This document shows positions 50,401 to 62,509 of a stretch of 64,000 nucleotides of DNA, one piece after another. This DNA comes from Numida meleagris (Eukaryota > Chordata > Aves > Galliformes > Numididae): NCBI RefSeq assembly GCF_002078875.1, contig NC_034410.1:40971532-41035531 (forward strand), read 5' to 3'. Position numbers and translations under genes: made by a program. A model generated the notes under the pieces. The model saw only the letters and a program-made list of their open reading frames with translations, made no database searches and had not been told where the DNA came from. Every line of letters begins with the position of its first letter. Positions within the stretch are counted from its first letter, which is position 1.

Positions 50401-52447
50401 CGTACGTAGAAGCCAGACAATCTTCTGTAGTTTTCTAAGACTAATGGCTCAATAAGCAATTTTGCATCAGAAATGAGAATGGAAAGGGTGGTAAGCCACA
50501 TGTGCCAATCGTGTATGTGGCTATGTCTGCGTGCAGGCTGTTTGTCTAGGCCAGGCCCTAAGCAGGTGCCTAGGACAGAGTGAAGGGCGTGTGTATTTAT
50601 GTATTACTATTATTATGTAATGCTCTATAACTTTTTCCCATCCTCTGCGTGTGCTCAGTTTGAGAACTTCTGAGCCAAGTCAACCATGAGTCCACTGTGA
50701 CCAATTTGAGTAATTGACTCGATCCAACTAGGTATGTGGCTTTACCTGGTCAGATAAGTCAATACCTAAATGTATTTTTAAACACGAGTCAATCGTGATA
50801 ACGGATTTATTCTTGTGCTTAGCCCAGTCTTTAATTAGTGGAAAACAAGCTGCCTCTTTCCTCGTGGGAAGCCTTTCTTAGGAATGGGTGTTTGGCAGGT
50901 GGTGCTTTTACCTCATTGCAGGTATCTTTGATGCAAAAATGAATTCTGCCAGCTGTGCTATTCAGACAGGACTGGCAAAGGAACCTTTGTTACATTTTAA
51001 AATTGGTAGAAATGATTTCGTCAGAATGAAAATAAATCTATTGTAACTAGCAGTTGCTTACCAGCTCTGTGTTATTTTTTGGTAGACTGTAAATAGGTAA
51101 TATGCAAGAATATAAAGAACATAAAATGTAAGAATAGGAAAACTTATCTTTGAAGAGAAGTAAAAGAATGAAAATGGTGCTGGAAGTGACATAGACAAGA
51201 CACGTAGATAGGACAGGAGAGCCTCTGCAGGGGAGGAAAACAAATGGGGTGAGTTGGCAGGGCCTTTTCTTTTCTGATCTTTGTTGGCTTAGCCCGTTAA
51301 ACTCTTAGGTAGAACTGAAAGTAGTCTTCTTTCACCAAATAACTTAAATATTGAATAGCTCCTCCTCCTTTAGTGCATTGAAATATTTTGTAAATACTGT
51401 GATAATGATAACTTCACAATTAAACTCATTTTTCATGCTGATGTGGCAGATGAACTGAGAGGCGAGTTCCTTCTTTAAAAAATACCTTAAAAAAAAGAGC
51501 TTGCTTTTGCTATATATCTGCCCAGCACTTAGTGTGAAAATTATGTTTCTAAATACATGATTTATGCTTTGGGAGTATTTTAATATTTTCTATTTATACT
51601 GCTGAGTTGTTTATTTCTCTGATATCATCTGACATGAGTTTTAGGCTGAAGTTTGCTGTCTGCTGCAAGGAGGATGGGAATTCTGTATTTGTGGCATTGT
51701 ACTTTTGGCATTTTGTGTTTGGTAGCACAATACAGCGCAGCCATGTGCCCTCCATCTTATCTGCTTTTATATCAAATTCATGCCATATATAGAAATCTCC
51801 CAAAGAAGTGCCTGAAGTTGGGTTGGAGTCCAATCCAGATTACATAATTAGTTCTCTGTGTAGAGGACCTTTGCTGCTGTTGTTACTCTTTTTTGGAAAC
51901 TGTCAGGACTCAGCACTGCTACAGACGCTTACAAATTTGGAAATAAATGTGGGCCCAAGTCATCCTTGGGACACGCAGTGCTCAGGACAGGGTAGACTTG
52001 CTGTGTGAGCTGCTGCTGGGGAACCAAATGCTGGGGCCTGGGTGTTGGGTGCCCAGCTGAAGTGCCAGGTGGTGTGTCAGAAAGCTGTGAGGTTACCAAG
52101 TGTTCTTTGCCTTTTTCCTTAGGGTGGGGCAGAACTCAGTTTGAAGGAACTTCCAGGGTTTTCATGTAGCCTGTTTCCTGCTGGAGCATGGATTACAATG
52201 AGTTGTGTTGGTGCTTTTGGTGTTTCCTGTATTCTTTTTGTGACATTAAATAGTTTAACTTTGTGTCTCACTTGTGGTACAACGGAATTTGTTACAGGCT
52301 GTTGGAAAAAATTGGGTGGTTTTTGGTGTGTGTGTAGCCCTGAAATAGATACTATGTGTGGTCCTTAGGGCCAAACCCTCCTAGCGCTGGGGAAGGCCTG
52401 TGCCTACAACCCAGGTCCTCCCAGGCTTTGTGTCCAGAGGCCTGGTC
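47469..52447. other. Intronic DNA, nothing firmly recognised
   Basis: AT-rich intron. A GC-richer block at about 49400-49690 is open in several frames on both strands. The translations are dominated by Ser, Ala, Arg and Cys with no recognisable domain, so I read it as composition rather than coding. No transposon ends seen. Confidence 0.4.
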
Positions 52448-53985
52448 ACAGAATCATAGAATGGCTTGGGTTGAAACGGACCTCAAAGATGATCAGTTTC
52501 CAAACCCTTGCCATAGGCAGGGATGCCAATCACTAGATCAAGTACTCCATCAGGTTGTGCAGTGCCTTAAACACCTCCAGGGATGGGGCATCCAAAACCT
52601 CTCTAGGCAGCCTGTATCAGAACCTCACCACTCTCTCTGATCATCTTCATGGCCCTCCTCTGGGCCCTCTCCAAAAGCTTGGCATCTTCCCCATGTTGGG
52701 GACCCCAGACCTGGATGCAGTACTCAAGATGGACCTCACAAAGGCAGAACAGAGGGGGACAGTCACCTCCCTCACCCTTCTGGCTGCCCCTCTTCTGATG
52801 AAGGCCAGGATATTGTAGGCCTTCCGGGCTGCAAGAACACACTGCTGGCCCATGTTAAGTTTTTCATGTACCAGGACCCCTAAGTCCTTCTCAGCAGGGC
52901 TACTCAAGGAGTTCTTCTCTCAGTCTGTATATATATCTGGGATTACTCTGTCTCAAGTGCAAAATGTTACGTTTTGCCTTGTTGAACCTTATTACGGCCC
53001 ACTGTTAGAGTTTGTCAAGGTCCCTCTGGATGGCATCCCTTCCTTCTGCTGTATCAACTGCATTTCTCAGTTTGGTGTTATCAGCAAACTTGCTGAGCCT
53101 GCACTCAATCCCACAATCTGTGCCACTGATAAAGATGTTAAAGATTACTGGTCCCAAGACAGACCCCTGGGAGACTCTGGTAGTCACCAGCCTCCACCCA
53201 GATGTAGAGCCAATGATGACAATGCTCTGACTGCAGCCTTCCAACTAATTCCTTATCCACCCTTCAAATCCATGTCTCTCCAATTTAGAGATAAGGAGGA
53301 TATGGTGGGGGACCATGTCAAAAGCTTTGCAGAAGTCCCGGCAGACGGCATCTGTTACCTTGCCTTTGTCCACTGATGCCGTCACTCCATCACAGAAGGC
53401 CACCAGATTGATCAGGCACAACCAATTGGTAAAGCCTTGACCTTGGTGAAGCCATGCTGGTTGCCTTCGATCACTCACTCACCCCTCATGTGCCGTAGCA
53501 TCTCTTCCAGGAGGATCTGCTCCATGATTTTCCAGCACAGATGTGAGGCTCACCAGCCTGTGCTTCGCTGGCTTCTCCTTCCTCCCTTTCTTGTAAAGGA
53601 AAGTGATGTTTTCCTTTTTCTAGTCACTGGGGACTTTGCCTGACAGCCATGACTTTTCAAATGTGATGCAGAGTAGCTTGGTAACCACATCAGACAGCTT
53701 CCTTAACACCCTGGGATGCATGTTATCCAGCCCCGTGGGCTTGTACGCATTCAGTCCTAAACAAGGTGGTCTCAGATTTGCTCTGCCCTTACGGTGGGGG
53801 GAATTTGCTTCCCCAGTTCCCACCTAGAGGTTCAGGGATGTGAGAAACACAGGCACCACTCTCCAGTCCCTGCACGGTCTGTCCCTCTGAACCGAGATGT
53901 GATCGAGGCCATGTCACTTTGGATACTTCTGCATAATTGCTTTCTCAGCTGGTCAGTAGCTTCTGACTCTAAAATCTATTGACTG
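52448..53985 (-). repeat. CR1 LINE, 1.5 kb with reverse-transcriptase remnant
   Basis: The longest CR1 here, in minus orientation, with its 3' tail at 52448. In 5'-3' element order the minus strand shows reverse-transcriptase fragments. First comes '[19 protein letters not shown]' (53478-53245), with the first catalytic Asp region. Next are 'VSQGSVLGPVIFNIFI' and 'KFADNTKL' (53244-53005), then '[17 protein letters not shown]' (52907-52647), and in another frame '[19 protein letters not shown]'. In the box usually read as FADD the second Asp codon is Asn (53079-53077). About 70-80 codons before the C-terminus are deleted near 52640. Several frameshifts are present. The left boundary, near 53985, is uncertain. 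Confidence 0.9.
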
Positions 53986-55366
53986 GCTGCTTATTGGATG
54001 AGGGGTAATGGCACAACCTGAAGAGGAGAGCTCTTCCTGCAGAGTTCTGTCACACTGTGAGAACGTTCAGAGCACGCGTTCTCCTTAGGCACTTATATAA
54101 TGCTAAACAGTATGCCTATTTATCTCTCATTTTGCAATTACATGTTCAGAAACAGTGAAAGAAATGAATTTTAAAAAGTATAAACTAAGATAAGATAATT
54201 TAAATGTGCTGAGGGTCAGAAGAAGACATAAGCTGTACTTTTGAAGCTGTATTAGATAGTGTTGCAGTAGTATTTTCTTCCATTAATACCTCTACATTTT
54301 TGCACTACGGAATTAAAATTAGATTCAGCAAAGGATGACTAATACAGTGAGAATACTATAATGAGTATTAATTAATACTTTGCAATTTAAATTGGAGACA
54401 GTATGAAGTAGATCAGAAAAAAAAGTTTTGAAAATACCTACTACAAATGGTGTTGCTTTGTCTGCTATGGCTTACAGCACAATTAATCACACTCAGTATT
54501 CCAAGGCATGTATTATGTGATTCTCTCAGTTTTCCCTGACTCTGCACTTACTAATTTTGCAAACTTATTGTTTCATTAACGCTAGCTTTTTGTGCTGAGT
54601 ATTCTGTCATGAATTAGGCATAAGTAAAAGGGAAGATAACTATTTTTTGCACTTCTCTGCTGCTGTTTGTCATAGATTTCCACTCCAGATTTCTAGGGTG
54701 CAGGCCTATTCCTGTGTCACCAGTCCTGCAGGAACAAGCATAAAAACCTTTCAGCCTGGAAGGATCTTCAGGAGTTCTACAAGCAGGGTCAGTGCTGAGT
54801 TGAGACCATGATATTCCAGGTTAGAGAAGAGGAGAATAATACTTGTATCGGTCAGTAACCTTTCAGTCCTCAGAGAGGGGGGTAGTTCTGATTGCTTACA
54901 GCATTCTTCTCATGAGAACTGTGCAGTTCAGCGCTTTTTTTCTTCGTCTGTTATCTTCTATTTAAAATTCTTCCACCTCCTTATCAGAAGTCTGCATTTT
55001 GGCTCTTTAATGCTCATGCATGGCTTTTCTTTGTAGAGAGTTGGTTTCACTTGTTTGGAGCATCACAGAGCCATTGGCTCTGCTAAATAAGAAAGTTGTC
55101 AAATTATTCCCAGAAGTCTTAAAGAACAAATATTTTAAAATATTACTTAAATAGGGGGGGGAAACTGTATTTTGGAAATCAGTTGCTTTCAGGAAGGCAT
55201 TAGGATCGTGCTACGTGTGCTGCTGAATATTTGTGTTAAATTGTGGCTATTCGGTGTAATGCAAGTCTGGGATTTACATGTGGGAAGATGTTGGCATAGA
55301 AAGTGTTTATTGCTGCTGTAAACAAGCCTGAGTTATCATCTCCTCTTACGGCAGTTGTACCTTAGG
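53986..55366. other. Intronic DNA, nothing recognised
   Basis: AT-rich intron between the CR1 and the long minus-strand open frame. I see no exon, repeat end or extended reading frame. Confidence 0.45.
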
Positions 55367-55972
55367 TCACTGGAAAATGGGCCCATTCCCTGCAGAGTCA
55401 AATGCTGCTTGCCACAACCCGGAGGGAAGATTGGTGGCTTTAGGCAAACAGTTACCACAGCCTTCTGCCATGATACCCAGCAGTAACAAATTTCCATTAA
55501 ATAAGTTCTCACTCTTCCACACAAAGTAAACTATTAGTTGTGGAAGAATCTGAGTTTTGAAGTAGGTGTTCATTTCCCTTGTCCGCAGTTGGCTGATACT
55601 TATTAATGTTGGTAATGTTCTTCCGGTTGTCATAAACAGCTCAAGGCCTAAGGAACTGTCTTTGAAACTGTACGCCACTAGGGAAGAGTAATTATAATAT
55701 ATATCCATCTTGCTTTCTTGTAATTGATTGGAGAAAATGAGAAAGATCACATATAGCGCTACACTTTCTTCAGGCACGGAATGAAGGGTGAGCTGTTCAG
55801 CATGGCGAGTACAGGGAAACCAGAAGTTGGAGCTGCTGATTAGAAACATCTGCCTTTGTCTTCTTATATTTAGCTGTATGGCTGTTTGTGTCTGTTCATA
55901 TATACCAACATGTATGTTGAGTGCGCATTTGGAAAAGCACCAAACTGGTGAGTCATTAAATTCTGCTTTCAT
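55367..55972 (-). CDS. Unidentified 201-codon open reading frame
   Basis: I do not recognise this frame. It is the longest ATG-started open frame in the window, in AT-rich DNA, antisense within the ANO10 last intron. It has no known domain. A hydrophobic segment, 'VALYVIFLIFSN', lies at about residues 72-83. Two Cys-containing patches lie near each end ('CFSKCALN', 'AEGCGNCLP'). There is no convincing Kozak context at the Met (T at -3). A T12 tract on the minus strand (A12 on +) lies just upstream at about 55990-56004. No poly(A) signal was seen directly after the stop. It may be a chance open frame, an exon of a lineage-specific antisense transcript, or the remnant of an insertion. Confidence 0.2.
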   Translation of the reverse strand: MKAEFNDSPVWCFSKCALNIHVGIYEQTQTAIQLNIRRQRQMFLISSSNFWFPCTRHAEQLTLHSVPEESVALYVIFLIFSNQLQESKMDIYYNYSSLVAYSFKDSSLGLELFMTTGRTLPTLISISQLRTREMNTYFKTQILPQLIVYFVWKSENLFNGNLLLLGIMAEGCGNCLPKATNLPSGLWQAAFDSAGNGPIFQ

Positions 55973-58817
55973 TTATTTTAATTTGTAAATTAAAAAAAAA
56001 AAAATTGCTTTCCTCAGGCTGTGGTTAAATTGTTTGTGTTACCACACGCAGCAGCGAGAGGAGTAGTTAAGGGGTGGCTCACCAGGACCAAGCACAACTC
56101 AAGCGTGAGGTGGGGAGGGGTGCGTTGCCTGCGGGCTGTGCTCATGGTGCTCACAGCGAGGGGCTTCTCAGTGCCATGCAGAAGCAGTCCTGATATCCAG
56201 CACTGCTTGTGCTGGAGCCCTCAGCAGCTGGGCTGGTTTTGCTTCAGTAGAAGTCTGTAGTGTCAGTGTGTGCTTCTGTTAGCTTGCGTTGGCAGCTCTG
56301 TCTTTAACTTGTGTGTGGCAGTGGTGTGCACAGCACTGACTCGCACAACTAGACCACCATAGACCCTCTAGTTGCAGAGGGACCCATCACTGATCAACCA
56401 CAGTCTGTACTCTGTGTATTAAAATTTATTTGGTGTTTCTGGTTGTAAGCACACAAAGGTAGTAGCCTGCTTTCCAGGCTTGTTATGCAGCTGTTTTTGT
56501 GGTGAGAAGGTATCTGTTATGTTTTATTGAAATATTTTCGGGAAATGTGGTGTTGAAAAGTAGTGAAGCCTATTTGTGAACCTACATGGAAGAGTCTTGG
56601 TATTTCCGCTAAAAGTACTGCTTAATTACATTATGCATGCTTTATGAACAAATGTGAAATTAAAACAGAAGTAGCAAAATATCAAATTACAGCAGAGAAG
56701 TCTTTAGAGCAATTCCCACCAGTAGAAGTCTAGAATAAGCTGCACTCTGGACTCCACAACAAATGAACGCTGGTTTTAAACCCTCTACAACACTCTCAGT
56801 GACTATAGATGGGCATGCACAGGAGTGCTGCTGAAGGCTGGGCACGAGCCTGGGGGGTCAGGAGTCACAGAGCAAGACACAGAGCTGTTGTGGGTGATCT
56901 TCAGCTGGTGGTAAACCAAGAGCTGCTCATGGGGCCGGCTGTCTGCTGAATGGCACAGCTCTGGGCAGCGGATGTGGGCTTCTACTGCTGCTCACCTGGC
57001 GCTTGTTTTCCTTTATTGTGGTGTTCCAAGCAGATTTTAAAAAGTAGGGGTAAGGAGTTCTTAATTCCTCTTGTCCTAGATGTTTAAAATAATACCTGAC
57101 TTATAAAGAAGTGTCTTTTTGATGGAAGATTCGTCAAAAATCCTGTTGGGACCATGGGGGGAAAGGTAACCTCGCAATTTCTCTACCCAGAACCGGAAAA
57201 AATACGCTCCCTTTCCTGGATGGTGTCCTAGAAAAATATTTTCCCAGTTAAAAAAAAAAAAAAAATTCCCTTTCAGAGTAAAAGAAGAGAAAATTAAAAA
57301 ATTCTTCATCCTGAACTTGGCAAGGAGTTGTGTTGTTGAGCCGTGCCACCTCGTGCTGCTCGCCAAATATCTCTGAGGGGAGCCCACTGCTGCCGGGGAT
57401 TGCAAAAGAGGTTTTGGTGTCATGGGAATGATTAAAGTAGAAATGAAATATGCAGCTTTTGGGGTTCTCTCTTTGCTCTGATTCATTTCCTGAAATATGG
57501 GAGTGATTGCATTCGGACTGTTTGTGTCCGGGCTGTGTGTGCCATGGCAGCGAGTGGAGCTATTTTAAGTTTTTCTTCTCACTGAGCAATCTGGGAAATG
57601 TGTTTGTTCCTCAAATAGCTTTAAAATAACACCAGTAACACCAGCAGAGGGTTATTGGCTTAAAGCGTGCTAGCAGGAAGTTGGGAGGGCCTTCAGAAGT
57701 CAATAACAATAGTTGCACTTGTGATTATTTTTGGCCAGATTTGTCATCTAGTCTTCGTTAATGGTCGTATGCTTGTTCGTTGCCGGCTTTTTTTCCCCAG
57801 AATTTGGTGAGCTGTGGAGAAATCAGGGAGAAGCACCCTTGCGGTTTGCTACATTCTGCACATCATAGAATCATGGAATGGTTGGGGTTGGAAGGGACCT
57901 CTAAGATCGGTATAATTCATATAATTCCAGCAATGCTCAAGATTTGAGAAGATGTTTCTGAAATTGGTGAATTAGGTTTGAATTTGATAAGTCATTAACT
58001 GAGTTAGGTTATGTTCTGTATCTCCCTCATGTCTTTACATTAGGGATTGAAGTCACTTTAATTAAAATGCTGTAGATTTACACAGACATTTGTTCAGATA
58101 AGGGAATCAGGATGCAGAAGAGGAATCTGTGTTCCTGCATTCCACTCCAGTATTTTTTTCCTATGCTGTTGCCATGGAGAAGCATATAAATATTTGTATC
58201 ACAGATTAATTTTACTTCTTTGATAGGTGGCATGGAAATGCAGATTAAAAATGGTAACTAAAGTAATTGTAGGTGGGTTTTACTGTGTGGAGTCATGTTT
58301 TGGAATAGATTCAGGCACAGACTAGCAGCAGCAAAGGGAAGTCAGAAGGTGATGTGTTAAAGACATCTTGACATCTCTATGCTATGGGTTAGAAATCGAA
58401 TGAAAGCATCCACTGTATTTGCAGTTTTCCCCCTTCCCAATGTTTTTGATATTACTTGGGGTTTGTCATCCTACCAGCCTGTATTTACCGGGCCACTTCT
58501 GTGAAATCACAGAAAGAATAACAGAAAGAACTTGATCTAACAGTGAACTAACACTTTATATCTACAAAGAATGTATTTAAAAATTGTGCACACCACATGA
58601 TGAGTAGATAGGTTCTCCCACTGGCAAAGTGAATTGCATTTATCTCTTCACAACAGATATTTGTTATAGTAATGATAATATATTTTTAAATTCCTTTTGT
58701 GTCTGAGATTATCACAGTCCTTCACTGCAATGAGCATTTTTCTGATATAAACTTCAGTTTAATACATCACACTACCACTGAGATTGTGCTTTTTTTCCTC
58801 TCTCTCTTCTCTCACAG
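55973..58817. other. End of the ANO10 last intron
   Basis: Contains a GC-richer block (about 56020-56400), a poly-A tract at about 57249-57264, a short CR1 end at 57862-57912 and the polypyrimidine acceptor region of the last exon. A 136-codon minus-strand open frame (57486-57076) spans the poly-A tract and shows no domain. Confidence 0.45.
57862..57912 (-). repeat. CR1 LINE terminal fragment
   Basis: About 50 bp in minus orientation: 'atcatagaatcatggaatgg' then 'ttggggttggaagggacctc'. This is the classic CR1 3' end including its short terminal direct repeat (ATTCTATGATTCTATG type). Confidence 0.9.
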
Positions 58818-58853
58818 CAAATGAAACTTGCGGCTGAGTCACTGAAGGAGTAA
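58818..58853 (+). CDS. ANO10: ANO10 last coding segment and stop
   Basis: The acceptor 'ctctctcttctctcacag' is followed directly, in phase 0, by a frame reading QMKLAAESLKE and TAA (58851-58853). It continues the KQQ at the end of the exon at 23700-23816, giving [12 protein letters not shown] then QMKLAAESLKE. That is the C-terminus expected for ANO10. From memory, mammalian ANO10 has about ten further residues after the equivalent LKE, so this protein ends earlier. The coding part of the terminal exon is only 36 nt; the rest is 3'UTR. Confidence 0.88.
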   Translation, partial: QMKLAAESLKE

Positions 58854-60655
58854 ACACGGAGGAATGAAGATGACTGCAGTAGTCATGTGTGGACGTGGGC
58901 ACTCCTTGAGACTTTGCTTATGATGCTGCGTAGCTCTCGGTGCGCACCGTGCTGTTCTGTATATCTGCAGGTGGCACCTGCTTGTATGATCCTTGGTAAA
59001 TAATCACTGCTTGAGGTTGTAAAAAAAGAGATCCTTTCTCCTCCTCCCTTCTATTCCTGCATACACCAGTTTGCGGAGCTGGCACTACATGGAGCAGTCC
59101 GGCCTGCGTGAGGTCTGGTAGAAGGCTGCCAGAGCCACTGCACTTCAACAGATGGAAAACAGAACTTGGGATAAGCATCCCCAAGCCACCTGCAGGCTTC
59201 AGCTGTAACCCTGTGAAAGAAAACAGAAAGAAAGAGGTAGAGCAGTGCTTAATTCAGGGCACTGTCTCTTGGGCCTGTGGCCTGCTTTGTCCCTTTATCA
59301 TGATTGTTAACCAATCCTCTTTTTTTCTTTTTTTCAAACACTGCTGATTAGCTATCTTTTGCACGTAGCAAATTAATTTACATTATGTAATGAAATATGA
59401 TTATTTCTTACCTAACCTGAGAAGTATTTAAACATAAATATTGTGAGGTATGCACTACACATTCCTGTGTGCTAGTTACCCAGCTAAGAGGGAGTTAAAG
59501 TCTTCTCCAAAGCTGGGTAAAAGCATGCAGTAGGAAACGGTGTGCTGAGCAGTAATTCATGAAGATTAAGCAGCAGATATTAATGTATTTATTTTTTAAT
59601 TTACTTTTGCTTTTGTTGTCCCTTCCTTGGGCCTTGAAGCACAATGTTGTATTCATGGCTGCTCTCGTTAAACTCAGGAGCAGCGCAATTAAACGTGGTA
59701 CACTGGTACCCATGTGCCCAGTGAACACCCTTTTTTTTTTTTTTCTTTTTTTCCCCTGCCTTTCACAGAATGGTCACTTTCTAAGTGTTTCATTGCTTTC
59801 TGACAGTAACAGGACCAAAATCTCCCCTAACCATGGGTAGCTTACATTCTCCAGCTGTGATCTTTGTCTGCAGTAGACGTACCTTCCCTATGACATGATA
59901 CTCGTGGGGCTGTGTGCGGAGAAGTTACCGTTGCAGATTTCTGCCCCGTGTTTTGCTCCTGCTGCCTGGTCAGTGTGGTTAGTGAGGAGCCTGGGGGATG
60001 GGTCCTGGTGGGACGTGAGCCTGTAAGAGCTGCTGTGACAGGAGCCTGCTGTCTGCTGCTTTGTACTGCTTTCAGAGTGTGAAGTGGGCAGGTTTGTGAT
60101 GGCAGCTGCATGGGCTGTCTGTGATTACGCCCCAGGATTGGCTGGAAAAGGAATCAGGTCGTGTCTCAGCTGTAGTCACATGAAAGAAATAAGTAATGGC
60201 GTACCCAAAGCTGACTTTGAACTTGTCTTCGTAGTCATTGCATTCTTCCAGTTTTCTGCAGCTTAACAGGAAAATCTGTAGTAAGGTCTGGGTACCTGGT
60301 GATGTGAGCGACCTTGGCAGCCATCCTTGCCTTCAGCAAATCCATTCACTTCTGCTCAGTATTCTTACCTCTAAATGGGGATGATAACATTCCTCGGGTG
60401 GATTCTCTGCCTACAGCCAGGCACTGTGGAGGCACTACAAGCTCCATAGCATGTGAGTGAGGAGTATGGCAATCCTTTATGTTATAGAGAGTAGTTTGTC
60501 CTGAATAACTCATTGTGCAGCAGCTGCGATGCAAAAATCATGATACAGCATTTCTGGTTCATGGAGAACTATTACCTGGATGGTGTTGTGTTGTATTTTG
60601 TCACTGAACTGCTCCTGAAACATGAGAAAGAATAAATAAGGTATTTACTGGTGAC
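58854..60655 (+). other. ANO10: Probable ANO10 3'UTR
   Basis: The sequence runs from the ANO10 stop to about 20 nt past the first AATAAA on the + strand (60631-60636). No splice acceptor or coding frame interrupts it. A weaker ATTAAA variant lies at 59688-59693, followed by a T-rich tract, and could give a shorter UTR of about 0.85 kb. The cleavage site is inferred. Confidence 0.5.
60631..60636 (+). promoter_or_regulatory. Candidate ANO10 poly(A) signal
   Basis: AATAAA is the first canonical signal downstream of the ANO10 stop. It is followed within 30-60 nt by G/T-rich sequence ('ttactggtgactgcctttt', 'gctgtgttacgtg') suitable as a downstream element. Confidence 0.5.
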
Positions 60656-62509
60656 TGCCTTTTGCAAGCTGTGTTACGTGCATCTGTTCTCAGTCTGAGG
60701 AGCTGCATGTCCAAGGCACCTGTGGGAGTGGAGGCACTCCTGGTTCAATCTTCAGGGAGAAATCGAGGATGAGTTTGGAGGAGCGTCCTGTTTGGGGTGA
60801 AGAGCATAAGCCTGTTCCTATCCACAGAGCTTGAATTTTACATGGCTCCTTAGTAGCAGCTGTAACAATGCAGACAGCTGTTTTTAAGGAGAAGTGCAAT
60901 CACAAATGAGTGGTGATGGAAAAATTCTTCCCTCAGGTCTGGTTTCAGTTGCAGGTGGCAGCGTGTGGCCCAGGCAGGCTGCTGACTCAGGACTTCTCAC
61001 TGGCCTTACCCTCCTGCAAACCTGAGGCCAGTAGAAGAGGAACAGTTCCTGTTTCAGCAGGCAAGCAGTTCTGGGTGGTTTAACCTTCTCTCATCTGGGG
61101 GTACTAAGTCTTACTTCTCATTCTGGAGTTAGCACACTCCCTGTTCAAGCAAGCAAAGCCAGCAGGCACCTTTCCTACTACTGCCCTCTGTACGCCTTCC
61201 TTAGAGTGGCTCTCCCATGCATTCTTGTCCAAGAGGTGGAGACTGGAGCTGACAGCGGAGCCTGGTGACTCACTGTCAGCCTTGAAGGCTGATGGCCTCC
61301 TGCCTTAGAGAGAATGGGTCTTTCTGCACTTTGTGGCATGACTTAAAACACGGTGAGGATGGCATCCATCACTGCAGGTGTGATGCAGGTGATCCCAGGC
61401 TGCGTATGTGAGCTCATCAGCCCTTCCTTTGGGCTTGCAGGCCTGCAGCTGAGCAGAACTGCTCCCAGGCCTCAGGCACTCCAGCTGAGTGCTGTGGCAG
61501 CCAGTGCCTGGGGAAAACACAAGCTCTGCTCCTCCTTACCTCCTCCAGCCCAGTATTTCTCAAGAGAGAGTAGGAGCAGGAAGATGTTACACAAGGGCTC
61601 ACTGCAAGCAGCTGCTGGGGAGATCTGATGTGACATGTCTAAGAGACTACTGAAGCCCTTAAAAAAAACCCCATGCATTTTTTCGTAGGACAATTCCACT
61701 GCCTGGGAAAGTCAATGGATTTGTTTTTCTTCTTTAGTATCGTAGACTTCAATCTGTTACTATTTCAGCATTCTCAACTCCTAGAAATTGGTGTCGTTTG
61801 CAGTACCATGCAAACAGGCCAAGGTGAGTCAACCTTTAACAAGCAATTGCAGTTTTGGCCTCAAAAGCATAGTCCCAACCTGTGCATCAGAACAAGGCAG
61901 GCTCAAACAGCCACAGAAACGTTCCTGAGAAGGGTGTCCTGGCCATCCCTCAAAACAGCATTCCTCCATGACTTTGATGAGTAAGCTGGCTTTAGTCCAA
62001 CTAAACAAACAAACGAGTCATGCTTGTGCTGACCCAAGGATGGTTATGTTAAGATGTTACTACTCAAACACCTTGTACTGCAAGTGATAATGGACTGTTA
62101 GTGACAGACAGCTCCGCTCTGAGTTATTCGTGTCAACTTTGCCATTGGGAAGGTTGTCATGGTGCCCCAGCTGTCTTCTGTTTTTCCAGTCACTCTGGGA
62201 CATTCCAGTCCGCCATCCAAGTTTGGTGTAACTGGCTGGCACATTCCTTTATTTGCTCATGATGGAAAAAGTCTGCACGTACCAATTAATAAGACGTGAT
62301 TGTTTACTCTTTTAAAAGCAGGAGGGGAGAGAGATTGGCTGCACCTTTCCCTGCTGAGGCACAAGTCCCCACTGCTCCCACCACGTTTCCTGTTGACCAG
62401 ACTTTGGATGTTCCTCAGTAATGGTCATAGCCACCAAAGCCTATGGGTACATCCTCACACACACAGCTGATCATAAAGCAATAATACACTAATTGCATAT
62501 GATTACATA
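60656..62509. other. Downstream flank of ANO10, nothing recognised
   Basis: Slightly GC-richer DNA than the introns, with multi-frame open segments near 61300-61700 that show no domain. In mammals the next gene on this side is SNRK in convergent orientation (from memory). I could not identify any SNRK coding or UTR sequence here. Confidence 0.4.

Larger units (their letters stand above)
23817..58817 (+). other. ANO10: ANO10 last intron, 35,001 nt
   Basis: A GT-AG intron with donor 'gtaaga' at 23817 and acceptor 'ctctcacag' ending at 58817, after a pyrimidine-rich stretch 'tttttttcctctctctcttc'. It joins a phase-0 exon to the 36-nt terminal coding segment. Inside lie a solo LTR, three CR1 copies, a 201-codon minus-strand open frame and otherwise ordinary AT-rich DNA. 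If the intron were retained, the frame would run 19 codons past the donor and stop. Confidence 0.85.

Noticed and set aside
52852..53376. A 174-codon open frame on the + strand
   Set aside because: It is the antisense of the CR1 reverse-transcriptase region at 52448-53985; the minus-strand translation carries the recognisable motifs.
57076..57486. A 136-codon minus-strand open frame
   Set aside because: It runs through a poly-A/T tract (a run of Phe codons) and shows no family features.
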